Shown: positions 7,893 to 17,160 of the stretch, in pieces
Layout: each line of letters opens with the position of its first letter
How positions within the stretch are numbered: position 1 is the first letter of the stretch
Assembly (NCBI GenBank): GCA_963849065.1
Contig: CAWKFM010000002.1
Location: forward strand, 496,001 to 560,000
Reading direction: 5' to 3'
From: TOLSYN sp963849065
GTDB lineage: Bacteria > Acidobacteriota > Terriglobia > Terriglobales > Acidobacteriaceae
DNA length: 64,000 nt
Program-made: the position numbers and the translations under genes
The notes under the pieces: model-generated
Told to the model about the DNA's origin: nothing
Database searches by the model: none
The model's input: the letters and a program-made list of their open reading frames with translations, nothing else

Positions 7893-9047
7893 ATGAGTTT
7901 GAAAGCAAAAGTCGAGGCCGTGATTTACGCGGCCGAAGAGCCGATCACGCTGGAGCAGCTCTCTGTGCTGCTCAAAGACACTGTGCTCGCAGAACTGGCC
8001 GCCGCGCGCGAAAACGCCGCCATGGAGCAATCCAACCTCGCGGCGGAGAGCGATGAGCAGACGGAGTACCCCTACGCCGCCGATGTGACCTGCGAGTCCG
8101 CCGTGCTGCCTGAGCTGGACGCTTCCGTGGAGGAGCTGAACGGACTCGAGCCCGGCCCGCTGATGCCACAATCGCGCACGCCGCTTCCGCAAGCAGAGGA
8201 TGCGCAAGCGATCGACTCCTTCGGCGAAGACGACGAGCCGCTGTTCGCAGCGCCCATCGGCCAGGCTGAAGCCGCAGCGGAGGAATCCGCTGGCGTTGCC
8301 GCGCCGGAAGCGGTCACGCGCAAACGCCAGCCCAAAAAGTCCGAACAGGAGCTTGCCGACGACAAAGCCGTGCGCACGCGTCTCCGTGAGATTCTTGGCG
8401 AACTGGTCGCCGACTACGCCAGCGAAGAGCGCGGCATGGAGATTCGGCAGATCGCCGGCGGCTTCCGCATGGCCACCAAGCCGCAGCACCATGACGTGGT
8501 GCGAGCGTTTGCCAAGAGCCTGAAGCCGCCTATCCGCCTTTCGCTTGCCGCGCTGGAAACTCTCGCCGTCATCGCCTATAAGCAACCCGTTACCGCGCCG
8601 GAGATCGCCGACATTCGCGGCGTGGAATCGGCCAGCGTACTGGGAACGCTGCTCGATCGCAAGCTGATCACCACGGCCGGGCGTAAGCAGGTGATCGGCC
8701 GCCCCATGCAGTACAAGACCAGCAAGGATTTTCTGCTTCGCTTTGGACTGAACGATGTAAACGAGCTGCCCAGCATGGAGGAGTTTTCGCAGCTCGCCTC
8801 GGACGCGACCATCGAGATCGCGCCGGTTGAGGCACCTTCCCTCTTCACCCCAGAAGCTGACGCCGGAGATCAGGGGGAACAAGCTTCGGAGCAGACGTCA
8901 GACTTGAATCGAGTAGACGCCGATCCATCCGCAGCAGCCCAAGCCTCAGCCACCCAAGTCTCGGAAGCCCCGATTCCGGAAACCCAGCCGCAGCCAGAAG
9001 TTGAGCCTGACAGCTCCTCCGAAACCGGGAACACCCTCGACCAGTAG
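7893..9047 (+). CDS. scpB: Segregation and condensation protein B with large internal insertion
   Basis: ScpB partners ScpA in the SMC complex. The first conserved stretch (KAKVEAVIYAAEEPITLEQL) and the later winged-helix core (MEIRQIAGGFRMATKP, LSLAALETLAVIAYKQPVT, RGVESASVLGTLLDRKLI) are clear. At 384 residues it is about twice the usual size. About 130 acidic Ala/Glu/Pro-rich residues interrupt the first winged helix (about residues 30-158), and a similar low-complexity tail of about 65 residues follows. ATG 7893 is chosen over the in-frame ATG at 7875; neither has a strong ribosome-binding site. Both additions are in frame without stops, so this is not a frameshift artefact. Confidence 0.93.
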   Translation: MSLKAKVEAVIYAAEEPITLEQLSVLLKDTVLAELAAARENAAMEQSNLAAESDEQTEYPYAADVTCESAVLPELDASVEELNGLEPGPLMPQSRTPLPQAEDAQAIDSFGEDDEPLFAAPIGQAEAAAEESAGVAAPEAVTRKRQPKKSEQELADDKAVRTRLREILGELVADYASEERGMEIRQIAGGFRMATKPQHHDVVRAFAKSLKPPIRLSLAALETLAVIAYKQPVTAPEIADIRGVESASVLGTLLDRKLITTAGRKQVIGRPMQYKTSKDFLLRFGLNDVNELPSMEEFSQLASDATIEIAPVEAPSLFTPEADAGDQGEQASEQTSDLNRVDADPSAAAQASATQVSEAPIPETQPQPEVEPDSSSETGNTLDQ

Positions 9048-9150
9048 TTTCGGAAATCGTCGCGGGGATGGACTCTGTCTCCGCCATTGCTTACGTGTTA
9101 CCTACCTCGATCGCCTGATGGCGAACGGATTCAGCGAAAGGCTGCTTACC

Positions 9151-10992
9151 ATGGAAACAAAACCGGAAAGATTACAGAAGATTTTGGCCGCGGCGGGGAT
9201 CGCCTCGCGGCGCAAGGCCGAAGAGTTGATCGCAACCGGGGTGGTCTCCGTCAACGGACATACCGTCACCGAACCCGGTACCAAGGCCGATCCGCGGCTA
9301 GACGAGATTCGCGTGGAAGGCAAGTTGTTGCGCGGTCCGGAGCGCCACGTCTATCTGGCGATGTACAAGCCCAAGGGGCACATGACCACGGTCAGCGATC
9401 CCGAGGGCCGTCCTACGGTGATGGATCTGCTGAAGGGCGTTGAGGAGCGCGTCTTTCCTGTCGGCCGTCTCGATTACATGAGCGAAGGCCTGTTGCTGCT
9501 CACCAACGACGGCGATCTGATGGCGCAGCTCACCCGCGCCGGCGCGCACGTTGCCAAGACCTATATGGTCAAGGTCAGCGGCAAGCCCACTGAAGAAGCG
9601 ATTGAAAAGCTGCGCCAGGGAATCATGCTGCCGCCCGAGCCCGGCCTGACGGGCGCGCGCGGCAAAAAGCAGCCCGGCACGGAGCGCCGCTCCTTCGCCG
9701 TGCTCACCCAGCCTGCCGCGATTCAACTTGCGGTGGACCAGGAGAATCCCTGGTTCGAGGTGACGCTGACAGAGGGACGCAATCGCCAGCTCCGCCGCAT
9801 GTTCGAGCAGATCGGCCATCATATTGAGAAGATCAAGCGCGTGCGCTACGGCTCGCTCACGCTCGATCTCGAACCCGGCGAGTTCCGTCACATGACGCCC
9901 AAAGAGGTGAACCAGCTTCGCAAATCGCTCGACACGCCCTTCAAGCCGAAGCCCATCAAGGTCAAGCGCAAGGACGAACGCCCCGAGCGCAAGCCGCGAC
10001 TCGATACCGCCCGCTTTGTGAAAGGCCGTCGCGGCAAGCCCAGTGAGGATGCCCCTGCAAGCACGCCGGTGCCGATCACTCGCCGCGCTGCTGCGGGTTC
10101 CACCCGCAGCGCAGCCGCCGGCCCAGCGTTTCGAGCAACCGCGCCAAAGCGGCCGTTTGTGGCGCGCGAAGATCGCGGCCCGGCCGGCGGCGGATTCGCT
10201 CGGCCTCGTGGGCCGGAGTTTTCGCGGGAGCCACGACGCGACGATGGCTTCGCAGCCAAACGTCCGTATCCACGCAAACCGGCAGCGGAATTTGGCTCCA
10301 ACGCTGAGGAGCGTCCCAAGCGCACCTACACCCGCAAAGCGGAAGGCAGCTTTGACCGCAAGCCCAGTGACCGCAAGCCGGGCGGCTTTGGCCGTAAGCC
10401 CGCTGACGGTTTCAAGCAGCGAGGCACAGGATTCACTGGCGCTCCCGCGAAGCGGACCGCTTCTCCGGGCGGAGGCTTCGGATTCGGCAAATTCACCAAG
10501 CCAAAGTTCGTCAAGCCCAGCAAGCATCGCGACCTGGGCAGCGACCAGACCGCCGGCTTCGGCGAAGGCAAGTCATTCAGCGACCGTCCGTACTCCAAGG
10601 AACGCGGGACTCCGGAGAGCGGAGCTGGCCGCGACCGCGGATTTGCCGGCAAGCCCGGCGGATTCTCCGCGGGTCGCAAGTATTCTTCCAAGGGTCCGGG
10701 CAAACCTGCTGGCGAGGACAAGCGCTCCGGCGGAGACTTCAAACGCAGCAGCGACTTCAGGCCCGCGGGCGCTTTCAAGCGCACTGGCGACTCTCGTCCA
10801 GGCGGGCGTGGCGGGGAATCCGGCAAAGGATTCGGCGCCCGGCGCACTGGCTCCGCTCCGCCTCGCAGCGGCGGCGGCTTCAAGCGCACTGGCGATTTCA
10901 AGCGTCCTGGCGCAGGCGCCACACGTCGTCCGTCGTCTCCTGCGCGGGGCGGCAGCGCGCCGCGCCCGCCCCGCCGTCGCGAGGACGAGTAG
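9151..10992 (+). CDS. rluB: 23S rRNA pseudouridine synthase (RluB/RsuA family) with long basic tail
   Basis: An S4 RNA-binding domain occupies residues 1-60 (RLQKILAAAGIASRRKAEEL). The pseudouridine synthase catalytic domain runs to about residue 265, with the catalytic Asp in GRLDYMSEGLLLLTNDGDL (D108). The family modifies rRNA in the large (RluB/E/F) or small (RsuA) subunit; RluB is the likeliest. Residues 270-613 form an extraordinary Lys/Arg/Gly/Pro-rich tail with repeated RKPxD, GGFGRKP, FKR(T/S)GDF-type units. ATG 9151 is preferred because AAAGG lies 9 bases upstream; an in-frame ATG at 9118 has no such site. Normal family length is 240-300 residues. Confidence 0.92.
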   Translation: METKPERLQKILAAAGIASRRKAEELIATGVVSVNGHTVTEPGTKADPRLDEIRVEGKLLRGPERHVYLAMYKPKGHMTTVSDPEGRPTVMDLLKGVEERVFPVGRLDYMSEGLLLLTNDGDLMAQLTRAGAHVAKTYMVKVSGKPTEEAIEKLRQGIMLPPEPGLTGARGKKQPGTERRSFAVLTQPAAIQLAVDQENPWFEVTLTEGRNRQLRRMFEQIGHHIEKIKRVRYGSLTLDLEPGEFRHMTPKEVNQLRKSLDTPFKPKPIKVKRKDERPERKPRLDTARFVKGRRGKPSEDAPASTPVPITRRAAAGSTRSAAAGPAFRATAPKRPFVAREDRGPAGGGFARPRGPEFSREPRRDDGFAAKRPYPRKPAAEFGSNAEERPKRTYTRKAEGSFDRKPSDRKPGGFGRKPADGFKQRGTGFTGAPAKRTASPGGGFGFGKFTKPKFVKPSKHRDLGSDQTAGFGEGKSFSDRPYSKERGTPESGAGRDRGFAGKPGGFSAGRKYSSKGPGKPAGEDKRSGGDFKRSSDFRPAGAFKRTGDSRPGGRGGESGKGFGARRTGSAPPRSGGGFKRTGDFKRPGAGATRRPSSPARGGSAPRPPRRREDE

Positions 10993-11038
10993 CCAATAGT
11001 GAGTACCCCAGGCGGATTGGACTAGAATAGAGGCAGCT

Positions 11039-12169
11039 ATGGGAAAGTTTGCGGAGTTGGTGCCGGAACGGGTGCGCGCTCTCGCCTCCTACATCCCCGG
11101 TAAGCGGATTCAGCAGGCCGAAGCTGAATCCGGCGTGAGGATGGTCAAGCTCGGCTCCAATGAAAATCCATTTGGCCCGTCGCCCCTGGCGATCCGCGCC
11201 ATGGAGGCTGCCGCCAGCTCCGTCCATCTCTATCCCGACAGCGAGATGATGGTTTTGCGCGAACGGCTGGCCTCGCGTCACAACCTGCTGCCCAATCAGC
11301 TGATCGTCACCGCCGGCTCCACCAACCTGTTGGACATCCTTGCCCGGACTTTGCTTGCCCCGGGACTCAACGCCGTCACCAGCGAGCGCTCCTACGTCCT
11401 CTACCACATCGTTACCCGCTCCGCCGGCGCCGAGCTGCGCCAGGTCCCCATGCGGGGCGACGGCTACGATCTGGACGCCATTTGCGACGCAATTGATTCG
11501 GAGACGCGGCTGGTGTTCATCGCCAACCCCAACAATCCCACCGGCTCCATGGTCCCCGTCCACGAGATGGACCGCTTCCTCAACCACCTCCCGGAAAATG
11601 TCGTGGTCGCGCTCGACGAGGCCTACTTCGAATATGCCGAATGGCTGGCCCGCGAGCGCGGCGTGGAATATTCGCACTCGCTCGACTATGTACGCGAGGA
11701 GCGCAGCGTGGTCGTCCTGCGCAGCTTTTCCAAGATCTATGGACTAGCAGGCGCCCGGGTCGGCTACGGAGCGGGCCCCGCTGAGCTCATCAACTATCTG
11801 TCCCGCCTTAAAACCGCATTCATCGTCAATGGCGTGGGGGAAGCCGGAGCCCTGGCCGCACTCGACGACCGCGAACACTACGAGCGCTCCATGCGCAACA
11901 ACTCGGCGCAGCTGGCGATTCTCGACCGCCAACTGCGCGAGCTTGGCTACACCCCGGCCGAGAGTTGGGGCAACTTCCTCTACATTGAAACCGGGGAAGA
12001 CGCCGCTGCCCTGGCCCGTCGCCTGCAGATGAATGGCGTCATCGTCCGCCCTCTCAACGGGAGCTGGGGCGCACGCACGGCGATCCGCGTCACGATTGGC
12101 ACGCCTGAGGAAAACCGCAAATTTGTCGAGGCTCTCAAGCATGTTACCCACGGAGCTACCGCGGGCTAG
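11039..12169 (+). CDS. hisC: Histidinol-phosphate aminotransferase (class I/II, PLP)
   Basis: This 376-residue aminotransferase is the likely seventh-step enzyme of histidine synthesis. LGSNENPFGPSP opens the substrate region, NPNNPTGSMV and DEAYFEYA are the PLP-contacting motifs, and SFSKIYGLAGARVGYG carries the Schiff-base Lys (about residue 232). GAGG lies upstream of the ATG. No other his gene is adjacent, so an alternative role on aromatic substrates, known for HisC-like enzymes, cannot be excluded. The gene converges with the DUF4010 gene 34 bases away. Confidence 0.93.
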   Translation: MGKFAELVPERVRALASYIPGKRIQQAEAESGVRMVKLGSNENPFGPSPLAIRAMEAAASSVHLYPDSEMMVLRERLASRHNLLPNQLIVTAGSTNLLDILARTLLAPGLNAVTSERSYVLYHIVTRSAGAELRQVPMRGDGYDLDAICDAIDSETRLVFIANPNNPTGSMVPVHEMDRFLNHLPENVVVALDEAYFEYAEWLARERGVEYSHSLDYVREERSVVVLRSFSKIYGLAGARVGYGAGPAELINYLSRLKTAFIVNGVGEAGALAALDDREHYERSMRNNSAQLAILDRQLRELGYTPAESWGNFLYIETGEDAAALARRLQMNGVIVRPLNGSWGARTAIRVTIGTPEENRKFVEALKHVTHGATAG

Positions 12170-12203
12170 GCCGAGTGCGGCACAGCAGCCCTGTTTCGAT
12201 CTG

Positions 12204-13475
12204 CTACCGTGCCAGCCAGAGCAGAGGCACCAGCCCCAGTACGGCGAGAGCGGCGAGAAGGACGAGGCTTTGCACGCCGGTTCTACGGTCCGCCATGCTA
12301 TACGCGTAGATCCCCTTCACCAGGTTGTTGCTGGAGGCGGCGATGAGCACCGCCGAGGCCGCAACCTTCACAGGCGTTACGGAACCCGCTGTCTGGGTCA
12401 TCCCCATAATGAACGGATCTACGTCGGTAACACCCATGATGGCGGCCAGCGTATTGACTCCCGCTCGTCCAAGATAGGTGACCGCCAGGTGAGTCGCCAC
12501 CAGCATGGCTAGAAACAGTCCGGCGAAAAGAAATGCGGCCAGAAGCTCAAGTGGGTTTTTGGGTTCGAACTTCTGCGCGGCTTTTTGAGCGGCGGCATCT
12601 GCCCGGCGAGTCCACAGCCAACCAATGCCACTGGCTAGAACTGCCAGGATTAGAAAAGGCACGGCCAGCAAGGAAGCCAGTTGCCGGTTAAAAAGAACCA
12701 GGAGGATCACCAACCGCACGTACATCACGCCAGAGGCGATTAAGATGCCTCCGGCGAACAGATGCGGATGCTGCTCAGAGACGGCCCGGCGCGCCATGGC
12801 CACCGTGGTAACCGTGGAGGAATACGCGCCGCCCAGTAATGCGGCGAGCACCACTCCGCCGCGTCCCTTCGATGCCTTTTGCAGTACGTAACTGCCGTAG
12901 GAGATCGCACTGACCGCAACCACTACCAGCCAGGTCTTGAAGAAGTTGATGTGGAAGCGACTGAATTCCTGATTCGGAAGCACCGGAAGAATGACGCCGG
13001 AGAGCAGCAAAAACTTGGCAAACGTTAGAATCTCTTCCGGTGGGATGCGGGCCGCAAGCTTTTCAAGAGCTGCTTTGAGATCGAGTAAAAGAAGACTGGC
13101 AACACTGAGCGTGGTTGCGATCCAGAGATGTCCATAGCAGACTAGAGCCCCCACCAGAAAAGTCGTCAGGCCGGACATTTCCGTAGTGACTCCCGCAGCG
13201 GAATCCCCCACGCGGGAAAGTTTGTGCCAGTAGGAGAGCAGCAAAAATGCTCCGACTACTAAAAAGCCCACGGTCAAAGGCAGCAACTGCGCGCCTGAGA
13301 GAAGAGCAATGGAATAACCGATCAGGCCGATCAGAGGAAAGGTGCGAACGCCTCCAAACGAATAGGAGCCGATGACGACCTTGTGTTCTTCCCGCTCCAA
13401 CCCAACCAGGAAGGACAGAAACAGCACGAGAATGATCTTGAAGGCATCAGACGGGAGCCATCGGACAAGTTCCAC
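12204..13475 (-). CDS. MgtC/SapB plus DUF4010 membrane protein
   Basis: This 423-residue polytopic membrane protein has the N-terminal part FLVGLEREEHK followed by FGGVRTFPLIGLIGY, typical of the MgtC/SapB family. The C-terminal half with GGAYSSTVTTVAMARRA and TDVDPFIMGMTQ is typical of DUF4010. About eleven hydrophobic segments can be read. The function of this fusion family is not established; MgtC proteins are linked to magnesium limitation in pathogens, but this should not be transferred directly. Start is a GTG with GGAGG about 12 bases upstream. It stands alone between hisC and an MFS gene on the same strand. Confidence 0.88.
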   Translation of the reverse strand: MELVRWLPSDAFKIILVLFLSFLVGLEREEHKVVIGSYSFGGVRTFPLIGLIGYSIALLSGAQLLPLTVGFLVVGAFLLLSYWHKLSRVGDSAAGVTTEMSGLTTFLVGALVCYGHLWIATTLSVASLLLLDLKAALEKLAARIPPEEILTFAKFLLLSGVILPVLPNQEFSRFHINFFKTWLVVVAVSAISYGSYVLQKASKGRGGVVLAALLGGAYSSTVTTVAMARRAVSEQHPHLFAGGILIASGVMYVRLVILLVLFNRQLASLLAVPFLILAVLASGIGWLWTRRADAAAQKAAQKFEPKNPLELLAAFLFAGLFLAMLVATHLAVTYLGRAGVNTLAAIMGVTDVDPFIMGMTQTAGSVTPVKVAASAVLIAASSNNLVKGIYAYSMADRRTGVQSLVLLAALAVLGLVPLLWLAR

Positions 13476-13580
13476 TAGAGTTGGGCCTCCGGGCGACTGG
13501 CAAGCCGCGTAAGCGAGCCGCCAAACGGAGAAGCATAGCCCAGGATGGTGAAAAATGCGACTGGGAGAATCGCCGTTGCT

Positions 13581-14798
13581 TTAAAGCGCGGCCACGCGCC
13601 GCTGCACCAATAGAAAATATAGCGCAACCAGGCTCAGCAACACGCCGTTCACCCCCAGCACCACCGGCGCGGTAAAGACCGGAACCAGCCATCCCGACAC
13701 CAGGTTTCCCATGGGCATGCCGCCACGGAATGCACAGTTATAGACGCTCATCACGCGTCCGCGCATTTCGTTGGTCGTGGTCAACTGAACCAGCGAGTTC
13801 ACCGTGGCAAAGGCGGCCATCATACACGCACCCACCAGCACCAGCATGGCGCAGCTCAGCGATAACCGCTTCGACACGGAGAAACCCGCAATGGCGGCGC
13901 CCAGGCAGAGGATCATGGTGAGAGCCATCCGGCCTTTGTCTTCGATGTTGCCCCTTCCCGCAACCATCAACGAACCGCAGATTGAGCCGATTCCCATGCA
14001 GGAAAGCAGGTTGCCATAGGTTTCCGGACCACGATGAAAGATGTCTTTGACGAACACCGGGAGGTAGGTTCGCATGGGCAGGCTCATGGCAGTCATGCAG
14101 AACGCCAGCACGATGAGCGCCTCCATGGATTCCTGACGGCGAACAAACTTGATGCCCTGCTTCAGGCTGCCGAACATGGATTCAGTGAACTCGGCAGGGA
14201 GAAAGCGGGACGAGAGGATCGACAGGGCAATGATCGGCGCGAGGAAGGACAGCGCATTCAACCCAAAGCACCACTTCTCACCCAGCTTGGCCAACGCCTG
14301 GCCGGCGAGCGCCGGGCCAATCGTAACCGCCATGTTGAACTGGATCGAATTCAACGCTATCGCGTTGGGAATGTCCTCCCGCTTCACCAGGGTCGGAATC
14401 AGCGCCGAGTAGGCCGGGGCGCCGAACGCCTGGGCCAGACCTGACAGGAACGAGAGGCAGAGAATGCACCACACATGAACCAGTCCGGTCGCCACCAAAA
14501 TGGTGAGGATGGTTGCGTTCGCCATCTGGACGTACTGGGAGACCAGCAGAATCTTCCTGCGCTCCACCCGGTCGGCTATCACGCCGCCGATCAGCGAGAA
14601 AAGGAAGATGGGAATCCCACCGAGAAACTGGTCCAGCGCAAGCAAAGTGGCCGAATGGCTCAACCGGTAAATCAGCCAGCCCTGTGCCACAATCTGCATC
14701 CAGGTGCCAATGCTGGAAGTACAGGCACCCAGCCAGACCAGACGGAAATCCCGGTAATGAAATGCTTTAAATACCCTGCGAAAGGTTGACCTGTCCAT
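13581..14798 (-). CDS. MFS transporter (EntS/MFS_3-like)
   Basis: This 405-residue major facilitator has twelve hydrophobic segments. The opening FKAFHYRDFRLVWLGACTSSIGTWMQIVAQGWLIYRL is characteristic of the EntS-like branch (read here as two adjoining blocks). The loop GGVIADRVERRKILLVSQ is the conserved MFS loop 2-3 motif. That branch exports siderophores, macrolides or other small molecules; the substrate here cannot be determined. It does not adjoin the NRPS cluster 40 kb away, so a link is speculative. Confidence 0.88.
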   Translation of the reverse strand: MDRSTFRRVFKAFHYRDFRLVWLGACTSSIGTWMQIVAQGWLIYRLSHSATLLALDQFLGGIPIFLFSLIGGVIADRVERRKILLVSQYVQMANATILTILVATGLVHVWCILCLSFLSGLAQAFGAPAYSALIPTLVKREDIPNAIALNSIQFNMAVTIGPALAGQALAKLGEKWCFGLNALSFLAPIIALSILSSRFLPAEFTESMFGSLKQGIKFVRRQESMEALIVLAFCMTAMSLPMRTYLPVFVKDIFHRGPETYGNLLSCMGIGSICGSLMVAGRGNIEDKGRMALTMILCLGAAIAGFSVSKRLSLSCAMLVLVGACMMAAFATVNSLVQLTTTNEMRGRVMSVYNCAFRGGMPMGNLVSGWLVPVFTAPVVLGVNGVLLSLVALYFLLVQRRVAAL

Positions 14799-14887
14799 GG
14801 AATCCGGGTGTCTCTGGCGCCCGCGTCTTCGTAGTGGCGCAAGGCCAAGCCCCTCCCGGCAGGAGGAATGCCGGTGCGAGGAATGGA

Positions 14888-16609
14888 CTACTCAACCGGC
14901 AACGAGTTCACAACCACGCCTACTAAGCATTTTACAGACACTGGCGCTCCGTCGAGTTCGGCTGGCTTAAATGTCCAATTTGCCAGAGCATTCAACACAA
15001 CCGGATTGAGGGCCGGATCCGGGCTTTGCATGATTCGCAAACCCTCCCACTTCCCTTTCGGATTGATCACGCCGAAGACCACAATCGTGCCGCCATGGCT
15101 TCTCCTTGCCGCTTCGGCGGAGAAATGCGGAATCGTTTTCGTGACCGTATAGGGAGGCTGCAGAAAGCCATACGCGCGGGGAGGCGGATCGGAAGGATCC
15201 GCCGAGGGACGCAAGTCCAGCCCATATTGCATCGCCCAGCTCGGACCGCGCAGGCCAGCATCGTCCATGTTGAGGTACACCGTGTAGGACATTCCGTCCT
15301 TAAATAGGCCGTAGTCCTTGAAGCCGCCGCCGCTGGCGCCACTGGCCACGATGGTAATTCCATAAGGGACTGGCGGCTTGGAGTTGGTTGGTGCTCTGCC
15401 GCTGGCGCGTCCACTGCCGCCGCTGCCGCCTTGGATCATAATGTCCGGGAAGGGACTGCTTCCGCGGCCGGTGTTGGCAGTGCCGTTGCCGGAGCCGTGC
15501 CCTGTTCCCGTGCCCGAGCCATTGCCCGCCGTCTCTTTGCCGCCGGAGTTACCGCTGCCTGTCCCTGTGCCCGCGCCTGCTCCCGCACCGGACCCTGCCG
15601 AGTTGCCTGTGCCGCCGCCTGCAGGGTTGTTCCCCTCTCCTGCCAAGGAGCCGGTGCCCGCGCCGGTTGCACTCCCAATCCCTGGTTCACCCTTCGCAGC
15701 CGTGCCGCCGCCCGCTTGGCCACCGGTGGATGTTGAGCCACTCGGAGACACGGTGAAGGCCCCGTGCAATTCTCCCGGAGGGATCGTTGCAGGGGCGGGA
15801 TTCGCAGTGGGAAGAGCGTCCACGACAAGAATGTTGTGCGTTCCATTCGGCGCCACTGCGGGCGCGACAGGTGGAGGAGCCAGCTTCGGCATGGCCGCCT
15901 GGGCGGGAGCCGTGGCAACCGCATTCAGCGAAGAATTTTGCGCACTCGACGCGGGCAGGGGTAGCTTGGGTGCCTCCACCTTCGGCAACTGCTGAGACAG
16001 GCTGAGTGGAGGGGTAATCACAGTCTCGACCGGGGGCGCCTCGCGAGGAGGCTCCGGCTGCGGCGTGGGAGCCGCCAGCACCGGCGTGACCGGCGCGATG
16101 GAAACCATCGGAGGGATGGGTAGAGGAGCCGGCAGTTTGGGTTTCGCCGGCAGATCGGGCTGGCGGATGGTTTGAATATAGTTGTCCGGATTCGGAGGGT
16201 TGGAAATGATGGGCTGCAGCCCTTCATAGACCACCCCGCGGACGGCCTTTGCCTCGGCAGATTTGGCCGGGGAATGGTTCTGTTTGTGATCTCCTGGCCC
16301 ACCGTTGTTGGCTGGAGCCGCCGGGCTGCTTTCGCCCATCGGCTCCAAGTTCGGGAGTAGCAGCGCTTCCTGCTGGCGAGTCTGGGAGTTCATCGTCTCC
16401 AGATGAACATTGGACGGCATCCAGTAGCTCCACGGAATCACCAGTGTGGCCAGCAAAAAAAGTATGTGGGCCAAAAACGAGTAAAAAAGCCCGCGAGCCG
16501 GCAGCGGCGCGGAGTCCAGGCCGGTGCTGAACATCCGGGGCGCACGCCTAGCCCCGCCCTTCAACTGCTCATCGCGACGTTTCGGGGCAGGAACAATGGT
16601 TGTGCTCAC
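14888..16609 (-). CDS. TonB-like protein with long Gly-rich linker
   Basis: This 573-residue protein (GTG start) has an N-terminal cytoplasmic stretch and a transmembrane helix near residues 42-63 (FYSFLAHILFLLATLVIPW). A Pro-rich region (APTPQPEPPREAPPVETVI) and then about 110 residues of Gly/Ser/Thr/Asn low complexity (GTGSGNSGGKETAGNGSGTG type) follow. It ends in a TonB C-terminal-like domain (GGTIVVFGVINPKGKWEGLRIMQSPDPALN...ALANWTFKPAELDG). TonB couples the proton motive force to outer-membrane receptors, but ExbB/ExbD are not nearby and the Gly linker is unusual. It could instead be a periplasm-spanning structural protein using the same fold. Confidence 0.78.
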   Translation of the reverse strand: MSTTIVPAPKRRDEQLKGGARRAPRMFSTGLDSAPLPARGLFYSFLAHILFLLATLVIPWSYWMPSNVHLETMNSQTRQQEALLLPNLEPMGESSPAAPANNGGPGDHKQNHSPAKSAEAKAVRGVVYEGLQPIISNPPNPDNYIQTIRQPDLPAKPKLPAPLPIPPMVSIAPVTPVLAAPTPQPEPPREAPPVETVITPPLSLSQQLPKVEAPKLPLPASSAQNSSLNAVATAPAQAAMPKLAPPPVAPAVAPNGTHNILVVDALPTANPAPATIPPGELHGAFTVSPSGSTSTGGQAGGGTAAKGEPGIGSATGAGTGSLAGEGNNPAGGGTGNSAGSGAGAGAGTGTGSGNSGGKETAGNGSGTGTGHGSGNGTANTGRGSSPFPDIMIQGGSGGSGRASGRAPTNSKPPVPYGITIVASGASGGGFKDYGLFKDGMSYTVYLNMDDAGLRGPSWAMQYGLDLRPSADPSDPPPRAYGFLQPPYTVTKTIPHFSAEAARRSHGGTIVVFGVINPKGKWEGLRIMQSPDPALNPVVLNALANWTFKPAELDGAPVSVKCLVGVVVNSLPVE

Positions 16610-17160
16610 AATATCGATACACTCATTCTGACGTTTCCGAATACCACCCGCTGCAATCTACGAACGATGATGACGAGGGCCTTGCCTGCGTCATTGCCGC
16701 GAACCACTCATGATGAGCGCAGCCCCGGAAGAACTGGTAAGCAAAGTGTGGTCAAGATATTCAGCTTCAACTCCGCCACGCCAAAGATGACAATAAAAGC
16801 GCACCTGCACAAGCGAAAACGTGACCACCAGCGATATTTCTCCGCAGAGCTTTCAACGTAATTCTCTCTCCTCCTCGGCATCTGAAACTACATCTCACTC
16901 CGTCGGCTTTCAGATTCGGAGCAACCAAGCTTCGGTTACTCCCAGATAGTTACTTCCGGCACAAATATGCTTCTACACCGGAAGGAAAATGGCCTCACGC
17001 CCGATAGACTCGTGCTAGTCTCCGATATCCAGAACTGCTCAGTTATTGTATTTTAGATGCTGAAACCTATTGCGTCCGCTGCTTGAAACCAACGAATCTA
17101 CTATCTGGCTAGAGCCGAAGCGGTCCGCAGCATCTTGAAATCTTGAGAGAGGGCCTGGAA
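16610..17160. other. Divergent intergenic region, no gene recognised
   Basis: This region of 551 bases separates the TonB-like gene (minus) from a small membrane-anchored protein gene (plus), so it must hold both promoters. Its composition is more AT-rich than its neighbours. Open frames here lack family resemblance and good start sites. An imperfect hairpin-forming pair CTTCCGG / CCGGAAG (16953-16984) was the only structure noticed; no U-run follows it. Confidence 0.5.

Noticed and set aside
12179..12213. Hairpin between the convergent hisC and DUF4010 genes (GGCAC..GTGCC with AGCAG..CTGCT)
   Set aside because: It is bulged, overlaps coding sequence and lacks a U-run on either strand.
16953..16984. 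CTTCCGG / CCGGAAG pair in the 16.6-17.1 kb gap
   Set aside because: A seven-base stem with an 18-base loop and no U-run is expected by chance.
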